From NCBI RefSeq assembly GCF_025854275.1, contig NZ_CP107567.1:6696001-6760000 (forward strand): 64,000 bases of DNA, given 5' to 3'. The translations under genes and the position numbers were made by a program. The stretch's first letter is position 1, and every line of letters begins with the position of its first letter. Below the pieces are notes generated by a model. That model saw nothing but the letters and a program-made list of their open reading frames with translations. It was not told the origin of the DNA and searched no databases. Of the stretch, positions 18,164 through 26,738 are shown in pieces. This DNA comes from Streptomyces peucetius. GTDB lineage: Bacteria > Actinomycetota > Actinomycetes > Streptomycetales > Streptomycetaceae.

Positions 18164-19591
18164 TCACGAGGTGATCTTCACCAGGAACCCGTCCTGTAGA
18201 CCGTCGACGAGCCGGTTCTTCGCGTAGAACCCGAGCAGGAGACTGCCTCCGGCACCGTTCTCCGTCCTGTCGATCGGCCGGACCGAGAAGTTGAACTTCT
18301 TGGCCTCGGAATCGTGGTCGGCCTGCGCCGCGCCCTCGTATGTCGTGGCAAACGGGTACTCGTCGCATTCCCGTATGCCGCCCAAGGAGTAGCCGTCCCC
18401 CCAGTACCGCTTGCACTGCTTGACGGCGGCCTTACGATTGTCCTCCTTCCTGGTTTTCTCCACCAGGCGGTGCAGCGGCGCTTTCGCCTCCTGGCCCGGC
18501 ACGTTCTTGGCCGACATGTACGGCTTGGTGTCGAGCGGCTTGGTGAACGCGGTCCGGATGTGCTCGGCGACGGCCCTCTCCTCCGCCCCCGCCTTCGCGC
18601 TGTACGTCAGGGTGGGCAGGTAGCTGAAGGTAGCCGCGCCCTTCCGTGAGGGGTTCCCGCCGCCGGTCGAGTTCGCCAGGTAGGTGGCGGCATCCCAGCG
18701 CGGGGCGAGCATGAACAGCTTGCCGGTGAGCGCGCCGCCCAGTTTCCAACCGGGCGGCGGGGTGATCGAGATGACCGGTTCGTACACGGCGAACACCAGG
18801 TCCGTGCTGCCGCTGCTGCCTTGGCCCGGCTTGGCGTTCACCTTGTGCGTGTACGTCCGCTGCCGCTTGAGTTCGTCGAACGTTTTGGTGCCCGGCAGGG
18901 CGCCACTGTGGGTGTAACGGACGCCGGAGGGCCAGCTCTTCGGAATCGTGCCCTTCGTCTCGATCCGCATGGCTGCCGTCGCAGTCGAGCCGGTCGACTG
19001 CATCTCGGTGTAGTAGTACGTGAACGTGATCTCGCGGCTGTTCTTTGCAATCGTACCCACGACCCGGACGTTGAACATGCTCTCGCCGACGGGCCGGTTG
19101 TTCCGCAACCATGTCTGCAGGAACGTCGCACCTGAGCAGACGGCGAACCGGGACTTGATGAAGAACTTCTGCGTGCTGCCGAGGCCGTTCCGGCACTCGT
19201 CGTACGTCATGGTGCGGGCCGGCTCCGGATAGGTGGCGAGCGGCGCGAGGCGGGCGGTCGAGCGATTCTGCGGCTCAGGCGCAGGCGCGGTGGCGGACGG
19301 CTTCTTCGCCAGCGGTGCGTACGAAGCGGCCGGGCCCACCGTCTCGGCGGGCAGTCGGGCCTCGGACTGCATCTCGCGCGTCAGGCGACGCAGGACCTCC
19401 CTCGCGCGCCCGCTGCGCACCTCCTCCAACGAGGGTTTCGAAGCCCCCGAAGGCAGTACGTACGTCTCGACGCGCAGGTCGTCGCCACCGGCGGGAGCCG
19501 CTGAGGACGGCGCTGCTGTGGGCAGCAGGGCCGCGATGGTCAGAAGTGCGAGCGTCCGTCCACGGGCATGACGGGACCACGGTATTCGCAT
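18164..19591 (-). CDS. Secreted protein with C-terminal NucA/NucB-type deoxyribonuclease domain
   Basis: A 475-residue exported protein. A Sec signal (RTLALLTIAALLPTAAPSSA) is followed by a Pro/Ala-rich linker and a large central domain of unknown fold (about residues 125-330). The last 110 residues include KQCKRYWGDGYSLGGI, RECDEYPFATTYEGA and a glycine-rich end. The DEYPFA block is the active-site signature of NucA/NucB extracellular DNases, which degrade DNA during competence or programmed lysis. Key acidic residues are present. The central domain could direct binding or act as a pro-region. The start has GGGGG upstream. Confidence 0.78.
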   Translation of the reverse strand: MRIPWSRHARGRTLALLTIAALLPTAAPSSAAPAGGDDLRVETYVLPSGASKPSLEEVRSGRAREVLRRLTREMQSEARLPAETVGPAASYAPLAKKPSATAPAPEPQNRSTARLAPLATYPEPARTMTYDECRNGLGSTQKFFIKSRFAVCSGATFLQTWLRNNRPVGESMFNVRVVGTIAKNSREITFTYYYTEMQSTGSTATAAMRIETKGTIPKSWPSGVRYTHSGALPGTKTFDELKRQRTYTHKVNAKPGQGSSGSTDLVFAVYEPVISITPPPGWKLGGALTGKLFMLAPRWDAATYLANSTGGGNPSRKGAATFSYLPTLTYSAKAGAEERAVAEHIRTAFTKPLDTKPYMSAKNVPGQEAKAPLHRLVEKTRKEDNRKAAVKQCKRYWGDGYSLGGIRECDEYPFATTYEGAAQADHDSEAKKFNFSVRPIDRTENGAGGSLLLGFYAKNRLVDGLQDGFLVKITS

Positions 19592-20039
19592 GGTGAACCC
19601 CCGAGTTACTTGGTGCCGGCTCGGTGCCGGAGCACCTGGTCACTCCCAGATATATCGAACGGGTGAACGCTTCTTGGGTGGGCCGAACCAGCTTGGCGCG
19701 ATCCCAAGGTTCTCTGGCCAATTGCGTGGCAGGCGGCGATGGACTCGCGTTCAACGCCTCACGCGACCGTGGCGGGTGTAAGGCGATCCGACGGTCGGAT
19801 CCACCTGCTTGCCGAGAAGCCGGGCGACCTTCTGGGCCGTGAACTCACGTACTGTGCGCCGCCTTTGGCCGCCGCAGCGAGCACAACTTACGCTTCGGGC
19901 GCTGTCGGACCGCACCGAAGACTTCAGTAGCGCACGATTCATTTCACTGCGTCCTTCAGCGGCGCAACGATGGTTCCAGCGCGCGCTCGCTGAGGCCGGA
20001 TGCTGCAACTGCCCGGTCGTGCCGGAGCGTCCCCATGGC
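19592..20039. other. Intergenic region without a supported gene
   Basis: About 450 bases between divergent genes. An open frame runs through part of it on each strand, but composition and start sites do not support a protein. The region is slightly less GC-rich than its neighbours near 19.6 and 19.87 kb, consistent with promoters. Confidence 0.45.
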
Positions 20040-22289
20040 ATGACACACCTGAGCCCTGGCCCGTCTCCTGCACCGCCGGAGTGGCCGCACTGCGGCCACG
20101 GCGCCGACCCCGCGACCGATCCGGTGGGCTGCCGCGGCATCCACGTCCCCGGGCACACCGCTTGTCTGGCCCACCTGAGCGAGGTCGACCGCACTGCTTA
20201 CCTGGTTGGCCTGGCCCCCGGCGCCGACATCGACCACCGCGGCACCACCTTCGATGAGCATCTGCTCGTCCAGCTCCTCAGCGCGCTGAGTGACGACAGC
20301 TACGCTCGCAGAGATGAATACGCGAGCCTGGCCCCGCCCAGTCTGGGCGCTGCCTGGTTTGGTGGAGCGACTTTCACCGGCGACGCCCTGTTCAACGGGG
20401 TGACCTTCACCAGCATCGCTCAGTTCCGGGAAGCGACCTTTATCGGTGATGCCCGGTTTGACCGCGTGAACTTCTCCGGTGATGTCATGTTCCGTGGAGT
20501 GACCTTTGCCGGCGATGCCTCGTTCAGCGGGGCAATTTTCTCCGGCGATGTCCTGTTCCATGAAGCCGCCTTTGCTGGCCGAGCTTGGTTCAGCGAGGCG
20601 ACCTTCCCCGGAATGGCCGTGTTCGATCAGGCATCCTTTGCCGATGACACCCATTTCGGTGGCGCGGTTTTCTCCAGTACCGCCGGGTTCGGCGGAGCCA
20701 CCTTCACTGGCGACGCCCGGTTCGATGGGGCCACCTTCTCCGGCGACGCCCGGTTTGACTGGGCGAAGATTGACGGAGGAGCCCAATTCAAGAGGGCACA
20801 GATCCGCGGCCGAGCCGTGTTTGAACACGCGCAGATCGGCGGCAGCGCCTGGTTCGATGAGGCACAGGTCAGCGGCGATGCCCAGTTCAGCGAGGTGGGA
20901 ATCGGCCGCCACGCCTCGTTCGCCAGGGCGCAGATCGGCGGCGCCCGGTTTGCAAGGGCACAGGTCCGCGGCCGAGCCGTGTTTGAACACGCTCAGATCG
21001 ACGGCGACGTCGTGCTTGAGCGAGCGCAGATCGACGGGCGCATCGTGTTCGGCGGAGCGCAGATCAGCGGCGACGCCCAATTCGACGGAATGAAGACCGG
21101 TGGCAATGCTGTTTTTGATGGGGCACAGATCGGCGGCAACGCCACGTTCTTAAGGGTGGTATTCGAGCGCACTGCGGTTGTAGGGCCGCTGGTGTGCGAA
21201 GGGACGCTGGATCTGTCGGAGGCAGTGTTCGAGACCGCCGTGACCATCGAGGCGGCAGCGACAGCCGTGCGCTGCCAGCGCACGCGGTGGGCTTCCACCG
21301 CCGCGTTGCGGCTCCGCTACGCCGAACTGGACCTGCGTGACGCGGTCCTGGAGTACCCGGTGACCGTCGCCGCCCGGCCCACGCCGTTCTCCTCCTCCCG
21401 GGAGACCTCACTGCTGGAAGCGGTGTTGTCTGGCCTGGACGTTGGTGTACGTCTGGTGTCCGTGAGCGGAGTCGACGCCGCGCACCTGGTGCTGCAGGAC
21501 ATCGACCTGAGCGTCTGCCGGTTCGTTGGGGCCGTCCACCTCGACCAGCTCCGTGTGGACGGCTGGTGCACCTTCGGCAGCGTTCCCGTCGGCACCGGGT
21601 GGTATCGGCGCTACCCCTGGCGGTGGAGCGCGAGGCGTACGCTGGTCGAGGAGCACCACTGGCGCGCCCGGGCCCGCCACAGTTCCTCCTCCCGAACGCG
21701 CGGCTGGACGCCACCACCCGAGGACGTCGCCGTCTTGCAGCCAGCCGCGCTGGCCGCGCTCTATCGGCAGGTCCGCAAGTCGCTGGAGGACGGCAAGAAC
21801 GAGCCGGACGCGGCCGACTTCTACTACGGCGAGATGGAGATGCGCCGCCACGACACCTCCCGTCCCCGGGCCGAGCGGGCGCTGCTGACCGCCTACTGGG
21901 CCGTCTCCGGCTACGGGCTGCGCGCCTCCCGCGCCCTGGCCTGGCTGCTGGGTGCTATGGCCACCACCCTGCTCGCGCTGCTGCTGTGGGGCTTGCCAGC
22001 AGTTGACCCGAAGCCAACCACCACCGGCCGCCAGGTCGCCGTCGGGCAGGAAGTCACGTTGACCACCGACACCCCCGACCCGGTCAATCCCACCGGGCCG
22101 TGGTCCGAGCGCGTCACCACCGAGCGGGTCGAGAAGGCGCTGCGCGTGGTGATCAACTCGGTGGTCTTCCGCTCCTCTGGCCAGGATCTCACCACCGCCG
22201 GCACCTACACCGAGATGACCTCCCGTATCACCGAACCCATTCTCCTCGGCCTGGCCGTCCTCGCCATCCGCAGTCGCGTCAAACGCTGA
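20040..22289 (+). CDS. Pentapeptide-repeat protein with C-terminal membrane segments
   Basis: A 749-residue protein. Residues about 105-400 are tandem pentapeptide repeats of the A-x-F form (GATFTGDALF, GVTFAGDASF, later AQIGGSAWF), which build a right-handed beta helix. A second helical region follows, with the actinobacterial block DAADFYYGEMEMRRH. Near residue 635 a membrane segment (AWLLGAMATTLLALLLWGL) precedes an outside loop and a closing hydrophobic run. The repeats are probably cytoplasmic and tethered to the membrane; partners are unknown. ATG 20040 is chosen because the upstream 77 codons look non-coding. Repeat units differ only slightly, suggesting recent expansion. Confidence 0.82.
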   Translation: MTHLSPGPSPAPPEWPHCGHGADPATDPVGCRGIHVPGHTACLAHLSEVDRTAYLVGLAPGADIDHRGTTFDEHLLVQLLSALSDDSYARRDEYASLAPPSLGAAWFGGATFTGDALFNGVTFTSIAQFREATFIGDARFDRVNFSGDVMFRGVTFAGDASFSGAIFSGDVLFHEAAFAGRAWFSEATFPGMAVFDQASFADDTHFGGAVFSSTAGFGGATFTGDARFDGATFSGDARFDWAKIDGGAQFKRAQIRGRAVFEHAQIGGSAWFDEAQVSGDAQFSEVGIGRHASFARAQIGGARFARAQVRGRAVFEHAQIDGDVVLERAQIDGRIVFGGAQISGDAQFDGMKTGGNAVFDGAQIGGNATFLRVVFERTAVVGPLVCEGTLDLSEAVFETAVTIEAAATAVRCQRTRWASTAALRLRYAELDLRDAVLEYPVTVAARPTPFSSSRETSLLEAVLSGLDVGVRLVSVSGVDAAHLVLQDIDLSVCRFVGAVHLDQLRVDGWCTFGSVPVGTGWYRRYPWRWSARRTLVEEHHWRARARHSSSSRTRGWTPPPEDVAVLQPAALAALYRQVRKSLEDGKNEPDAADFYYGEMEMRRHDTSRPRAERALLTAYWAVSGYGLRASRALAWLLGAMATTLLALLLWGLPAVDPKPTTTGRQVAVGQEVTLTTDTPDPVNPTGPWSERVTTERVEKALRVVINSVVFRSSGQDLTTAGTYTEMTSRITEPILLGLAVLAIRSRVKR

Positions 22290-22426
22290 CCCCAGCCCCA
22301 CCGCAGAAGAGACCGCAAGACGCGACGGCCACCGGGTACTGAGGTGATCGTTGCGTTCGCACAGCCCCGAGCCGCCGCACGGAAGATTTCAGTGCGCAGG
22401 TCACAGCCACGCCTGCTGAGAGGGCG

Positions 22427-22452
22427 TTACTGACTTCGGCTCGTCAGGGTGA
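22427..22452 (+). repeat. IS630 left terminal inverted repeat
   Basis: A 26-base sequence, starting TTACTGACTTCGG, that is perfectly complementary to 23573-23598. The first bases include the TA target duplication. Confidence 0.9.
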
Positions 22453-23595
22453 ATCTTTGCGAAATCCCTGAAGGGCCTGGAGCGGTGGCTGTATCCCGTG
22501 CTGTGTGAGGTACGCGGATGGGGGCGGGCTGACCGCTGCGGGGCGGCAGCGCCGGGAAGCGGTACGGCTGCAGGCAGCCGAGCTGTTCGAGCAGAAGATC
22601 AAGCCGCCGGAGGTCGCAAGGCGCCTGCGGGTGAGCCGGAAATCGGCCTACCAGTGGCACCAGCTGTGGCGGGACGGCGGTCGTGAGGCTTTGGCATCCC
22701 GTGGCCCGAGCGGGTCGCGATGCCGTCTGTCGCCGCGCTGCTTGGAGAAGCTCGCCGGGTATCTCGAGCAGGGGCCGGCCGCGCATGGCTGGGTGGAGGA
22801 CCAGGTGTGGACCGCGGCGAGGGTGGCCACGCTGATCGGCAGGAAGTTCCACGTCTCCTACAGCGTCTCGGGTGCCACCCGGCTGATGCACCGGCTCGGC
22901 TTCAGCCCGCAGGTCCCCGCGGCGGGTCGCCGAACGCGACGAGCAGGCCGTCACCGCGTGGAAGGAGGCGACCTGGGCGGAGGTAAAAGAGCCCGGGCGG
23001 CCTCGGGTGGATACATCTGCTTCGAGGACGAGGCAGGCTTCACCCGACGGCCGCCCAGAGGACGCACCTGGGGCCGGCGCGGAGTGACTCCGCAGGTGAC
23101 GGTGAGCGGACGACGTTCGGGCCGGCTGTCCGTGGCCGGGCTCATCGCCATGCGGCCCGGCTCCCGCACCCGGCTGTGCCACCGTCTGCGCACCCACCCC
23201 TCGGGCAAAGGCAAGCGCCGCAGCATGGGTGAGCGTGACTTCATCGCGCTGATCGACGGCGTCCACCAACTCGTCAAGGCGCCGATCGTGCTCGTCTGGG
23301 ACCGGCTGAACACCCACGTGTCCCACGCCATGCGTGAGCTGATCGCCGAGCGTGAATGGCTGTCGGTGTTCCTGCTGCCCGCCTACTCGCCTGACCTCAA
23401 CCCCGTCGAGTGGGTGTGGGCGCACGTAAAGCGCAGCCTGGCCAACCTCGCCGTACTCGCCCTCGACCGACTCGAAGCCCTCGTACGCAACCGGCTCAAG
23501 CGCCTTCAGTACCGGCCCGACACCCTCCACGGCTTCATAGCCGGCACCGGCCTGACCCTCGACGATCCAACGTCACCCTGACGAGCCGAAGTCAG
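22430..23595 (+). mobile_element. IS630-family insertion sequence
   Basis: The core runs between perfect inverted ends (CTGACTTCGG to CCGAAGTCAG) and is flanked by TA at 22428-22429 and 23596-23597. This is the TA duplication expected of IS630/Tc1-type transposition. It sits inside the left inverted repeat of the older IS5-like element, so it inserted later. Confidence 0.9.
22505..23581 (+). CDS. IS630-family transposase, middle out of frame
   Basis: A 358-codon frame of the Tc1/mariner-like IS630 group. The N-terminal HTH (KIKPPEVARRLRVSRKSAYQ) and the DDE catalytic residues are visible: Asp in CFEDEAG, Asp in VWDRLNTH and Glu in SPDLNPVEWVW. Between about 22925 and 22985 the frame reads as nonsense, while another frame gives VAERDEQAVTAWKEATWAEV, the expected family sequence. 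The frame is left at a GCGGCGGG stretch and regained at a GTAAAAG run. Because both ends share one frame, the product would have about 20 wrong residues before the catalytic domain. It is probably inactive unless frameshifting occurs. Confidence 0.8.
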   Translation: MRYADGGGLTAAGRQRREAVRLQAAELFEQKIKPPEVARRLRVSRKSAYQWHQLWRDGGREALASRGPSGSRCRLSPRCLEKLAGYLEQGPAAHGWVEDQVWTAARVATLIGRKFHVSYSVSGATRLMHRLGFSPQVPAAGRRTRRAGRHRVEGGDLGGGKRARAASGGYICFEDEAGFTRRPPRGRTWGRRGVTPQVTVSGRRSGRLSVAGLIAMRPGSRTRLCHRLRTHPSGKGKRRSMGERDFIALIDGVHQLVKAPIVLVWDRLNTHVSHAMRELIAEREWLSVFLLPAYSPDLNPVEWVWAHVKRSLANLAVLALDRLEALVRNRLKRLQYRPDTLHGFIAGTGLTLDDPTSP

Positions 23596-23598
23596 TAA
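23573..23598 (-). repeat. IS630 right terminal inverted repeat
   Basis: A perfect 26-base complement of 22427-22452, ending in the right-hand TA duplication plus one A. Confidence 0.9.
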
Positions 23599-23690
23599 GT
23601 CCCGTTCATGATGATGTGGTGTCGCTCGTTCGTGGGTGGTTGGACGGTCCTACGCTCTGACCCTGTCGTGTGCATGGTGGAGTCACGGGC

Positions 23691-24589
23691 ATGGAACGGA
23701 TGCCGTACGCGACCGACTTGACCGACGGACAGTGGGCGCTGATCGAACCGCTGGTCACCGGGTGGAAGCAGGCGCGGGTGGCGCGGTCGGCGACCGGGGA
23801 CCTGGCTCCTGCGACCTGCGCGAGGTCGTGAACGCGCTGCTCTACCAGAACCGGACAGGCTGTCAGTGGCGGCTCCTGCCCCACGACCTGCCGGCCTGGT
23901 CGGCGGTGTTCTACTACTTCACCCTGTGGCGCCAGGACGGCCTCGACCAGCGGATCCAGGAGATCCTTCGCTGTCAGGTGCGGGAGCGGTCCAGACGATT
24001 AGAGGACCCGTCCCTGGTGATCATCGACACCCAGTCGGTCCGCGTGGCGGCCGGGGTGCCGAAGGAGACGACGGGACTGGACGTGAACAAGAAGACGCCC
24101 GGCAGGAAGCGAGGGCTCGCCGTGGACGTCATGGGGAAGACGCCCGGCAGGAAGCGAGGGCTCGCCGTGGACGTCATGGGTCTGATCATCGGCGTGGTGG
24201 TCCTGGCGGCGAGCGCGCATGACAACGAGGCCGGCATCGCCCTGCTGGACCAGGCGTCCGAACGATGCGGGATACGCCTGGAAAAGGTCCTGGTCGACCA
24301 GGGTTTCAAGGACGCCGTGTTCGTCCACGGGGCGGTGAAGGACATCACTGTCGAGGTGGTCCGGCGCAACCCCGACGACAGAGGCAAGGGCTTCGTCCCC
24401 CAGCCGAAGCGGTGGGTGGTCGAGCAGGTCAACGGGACCCTCATGCTGCACCGGCGCCTCGCCCGTGACTACGACCACCGGCCCGACAACGCGGCCTCCC
24501 GCGTCTACTGGGCCTCCACCGCCGGCATGCTCCGCCGCCTCACCACCCCGACCGCCGCCTGGCGGGACGACGTGGAGCTGGCCGCGTGA
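23691..24589 (+). pseudogene. IS5-family transposase, frameshifted and internally duplicated
   Basis: The start reads MERMPYATDLTDGQWALIEP in one frame. A single base is missing near 23800 (GGGGACCTGG, where family members read GGGACCCTGG), and the rest continues one frame back as DLREVVNALLYQNRTGCQWR and LPHDLPAWSAVFYYF. The DDE residues are there: VIIDTQSV, VLVDQGFK and VVEQVNGT. A 45-base segment just after the first catalytic aspartate is repeated in tandem. Either defect alone would be expected to destroy activity. The stop overlaps the accessory gene by four bases. Confidence 0.85.
24091..24180 (+). repeat. Perfect 45-base tandem duplication inside the transposase
   Basis: Copies 24091-24135 and 24136-24180 are identical. 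The frame is kept, so the peptide KTPGRKRGLAVDVMG is read twice. Related transposases carry it once. Confidence 0.95.
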
Positions 24590-24984
24590 ACGTCCACGAA
24601 CTCCTGCGGCTGCTGCAGACCGAACACGACGAGGCCGCCGCACGAGCCAACAGCCTGCGCGAGCAGATCGAACGGCTCACCACCGCCCTCGCCGAGACCG
24701 AGGCCCGCCTGACCGAGCTCGTCGCCACCCGAAAGGTCATCGACGGCCTCACTCCACCCGACCACGAACCGGCTTCCGCGAAGACCGACACCGTCTACCA
24801 GCGCATCGTGACTGCTTTCAACGAGCACCCCGCGAAGGTATTCCGCGTCCACGACCTGCACGAACACCTCGGCCTACCCACCGACGAGCCTTCGGTCAAC
24901 GTCACCCGCTCCCGCCTGGGACGACTCACTCGTCAGGGCTTCCTCACCCAGCCCGGACGCGGCCGCTACCAGAAACGGACTTAA
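24586..24984 (+). CDS. IS-associated accessory protein with coiled coil and winged helix
   Basis: A 132-residue protein whose GTG overlaps the transposase stop (GTGA). Residues 1-50 form a coiled coil (EAAARANSLREQIERLTTAL). The second half looks like a winged helix (VFRVHDLHEHLGLP through LGRLTRQGFLTQPGRGRYQK). It is carried inside the IS right end, so it is a passenger of this IS type. It may bind element ends or regulate transposition; that is inference. The frame is intact although the transposase is not. Confidence 0.7.
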   Translation: MNVHELLRLLQTEHDEAAARANSLREQIERLTTALAETEARLTELVATRKVIDGLTPPDHEPASAKTDTVYQRIVTAFNEHPAKVFRVHDLHEHLGLPTDEPSVNVTRSRLGRLTRQGFLTQPGRGRYQKRT

Positions 24985-25042
24985 CGCCCTCTTAGAGCTC
25001 GTAACACGATCTTGTTGAGGTGTTCGGGACTGTAAAACGTTC

Positions 25043-26670
25043 GGCCCTGTCTCACATTCGGTGGTGACGGAGCGTGCTGGTTCGTCGTTGACGTGACGTG
25101 CGGAATGTCAACGAGCTTGTAGATGTGGTGTTTTCGGGTCTGTCCCCGCTGGTCATCGCAGATGTGGTCGACGAAGGTGAGCGGATCGTGGTGCGGGCAC
25201 GGACTCCGGGGGACACTGCGGTCTGCCCGGTGTGCGGGGCCCCGTCGGAACGCGTGCACGGCTATCACTGGCGGACAGTCGCGGACCTGCCGGTCGATGA
25301 ACGACGGGTGGTGGTCCGTGTGCGAGTGCGGCGTCTGGTGTGTCCCACGCGTGGCTGCCGCCACACCTTCCGCGAACAGGTGCCCGGTGTCCTGGACCGG
25401 TACCAGCGACGCACCGCTCGTCTGACCAAGCAGGTAAAGGCCGTGGTCAAGGAGTTAGCGGGCCGGGCGGGGGCACGTCTGCTGGCGATACTCACCGTGG
25501 GCCTGTCGCGTCACACTGCCCTGCGCACCCTGCTGCGCATCCCGCTGCCCACCCGGCGGGTGCCCCGCGTGATCGGCGTCGACGACTTTGCCCTGCGCCG
25601 GCGTCACCGCTATGCCACCGTGATCATCGATGCCGAGACCCATGAGCGGATCGACGTGCTGCCCAGCCGCACGGCCGACACCCTGGAGGCGTGGCTGCGC
25701 GAGCACCCGGGCATCGAGATCGTGTGCCGTGACGGCTCAGCGACCTATGCTGAGGCGATCCGGCGCGCGCTGCCTGACGCGGTACAGGTCGCGGACCGGT
25801 GGCATGTGTGGCACAACCTGTGCGAAGCCGCCCTCAGAGAGGTCAAGGCGCACAGCACCTGCTGGGCCGCCGTGCTGGACGCGCCGATCTACGACGGGCC
25901 CCGCGCCCAGACCACCCTCGAACGCTGGCACCAGGTCCACGGCATGCTCGCGAAGGGCGTGGGCCTGCTCGAATGCGCCCGCCGCCTGGAACTGGCCCTG
26001 AACACCGTCAAACGCTACGCGCGAGCCGAGAAGCCCGAGCGCATGCTCCTCGTCCCCAAATACCGCGCCAGCCTCGTCGATCCCTACCGCGAGCACCTGC
26101 GCAAACGCCGAGCCGAGGACCCCGCCGTCCCCGTCCAGCGCCTCTTCGAAGAGATCAAGGCCCTGGGCTTCACGGGCTGCCTAAACCTCCTGCACAAGTA
26201 CATCAACCAAGGTCGCGCGGATGCCGAGCGCAGCCACATCTCCCCACGGCGGCTCGCCCGGATGCTGCTGACCAGGCCCAACAACCTCAAGGCCGAGCAA
26301 CACGCGCTCCTGGCCAAGCTCACCGCCGCCTGCCCCGAGATGACCCAACTGGCCTCAGCTATCGGCGCTTTCGCCCCGCTCCTTGCGCCCCACGCCGACA
26401 ATGCCGACGCACTCTCGCGCTGGATCGTCCAGATCCGCGGCGCCGACCTGCCCCACCTGCACGCCTTCGCCCGAGGTCTGGAACGAGACCGCGATGCCGT
26501 GACCGCCGCCCTCACGCTGCCGTACAGCAACGGCCCCACCGAGGGCGTCAACACCAAGACCAAGCGGATCGCGCGCCAGATGCACGGACGCGCCGGCTTC
26601 ACCCTGCTTCGCCACCGCATCCTCCTCGGATAGCAGCACGCGCCGTCACCACCGAAAGTGAGACAGGGCC
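25043..26670 (+). mobile_element. ISL3-family insertion sequence
   Basis: The terminal repeats 25043-25079 and 26634-26670 are 37 bases long with two mismatches, beginning GGCCCTGTCTCAC. The element lies within the IS5-family element, upstream of its transposase. The eight-base target duplication usual for ISL3 is not evident in the flanks. Confidence 0.88.
25098..26633 (+). CDS. ISL3-family transposase
   Basis: A full-length 511-residue transposase. The N-terminal zinc-ribbon-like domain has CPVCGAPSERVHGYHWR and CPTRGCRHTF. The DDE catalytic region includes GVDDFALRRRHRYATVI, CRDGSATYAEAIR and DRWHVWHNL, and the family end is YSNGPTEGVNTKTKRIARQ. No frameshift is seen, so this copy may be active. 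It starts at GTG 25098, close behind the left terminal repeat. It is the only clearly intact transposase among the four elements here. Confidence 0.93.
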   Translation: MRNVNELVDVVFSGLSPLVIADVVDEGERIVVRARTPGDTAVCPVCGAPSERVHGYHWRTVADLPVDERRVVVRVRVRRLVCPTRGCRHTFREQVPGVLDRYQRRTARLTKQVKAVVKELAGRAGARLLAILTVGLSRHTALRTLLRIPLPTRRVPRVIGVDDFALRRRHRYATVIIDAETHERIDVLPSRTADTLEAWLREHPGIEIVCRDGSATYAEAIRRALPDAVQVADRWHVWHNLCEAALREVKAHSTCWAAVLDAPIYDGPRAQTTLERWHQVHGMLAKGVGLLECARRLELALNTVKRYARAEKPERMLLVPKYRASLVDPYREHLRKRRAEDPAVPVQRLFEEIKALGFTGCLNLLHKYINQGRADAERSHISPRRLARMLLTRPNNLKAEQHALLAKLTAACPEMTQLASAIGAFAPLLAPHADNADALSRWIVQIRGADLPHLHAFARGLERDRDAVTAALTLPYSNGPTEGVNTKTKRIARQMHGRAGFTLLRHRILLG

Positions 26671-26738
26671 GCTCGTTTGACAGACCCAGGTGTCTGATCG
26701 GGCGTGACCGGCTGGTTGATTTGGCCGTTCGTGATGGT

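Larger units (their letters stand above)
22419..24992 (+). mobile_element. IS5-like insertion sequence, interrupted by IS630 in its left end
   Basis: The outer repeats AGAGGGCGTTA (22419-22429) and TAACGCCCTCT (24982-24992) are perfect complements. When the IS630 copy and one TA are removed, the match extends through AAGTCC and beyond. Inside are a broken transposase and a coupled accessory gene. Flanking trinucleotides differ (TGA left, TTA right), so no clean target duplication remains. The element is probably dead. Confidence 0.75.

Noticed and set aside
19809..20039. 77-codon extension of the pentapeptide-repeat protein
   Set aside because: No ribosome site and atypical composition; the protein-like sequence begins at ATG 20040.
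20340..21170. Direct repeats suggesting a CRISPR array
   Set aside because: The periodicity is the 15- and 30-base coding period of pentapeptide repeats; units vary and no spacers exist.
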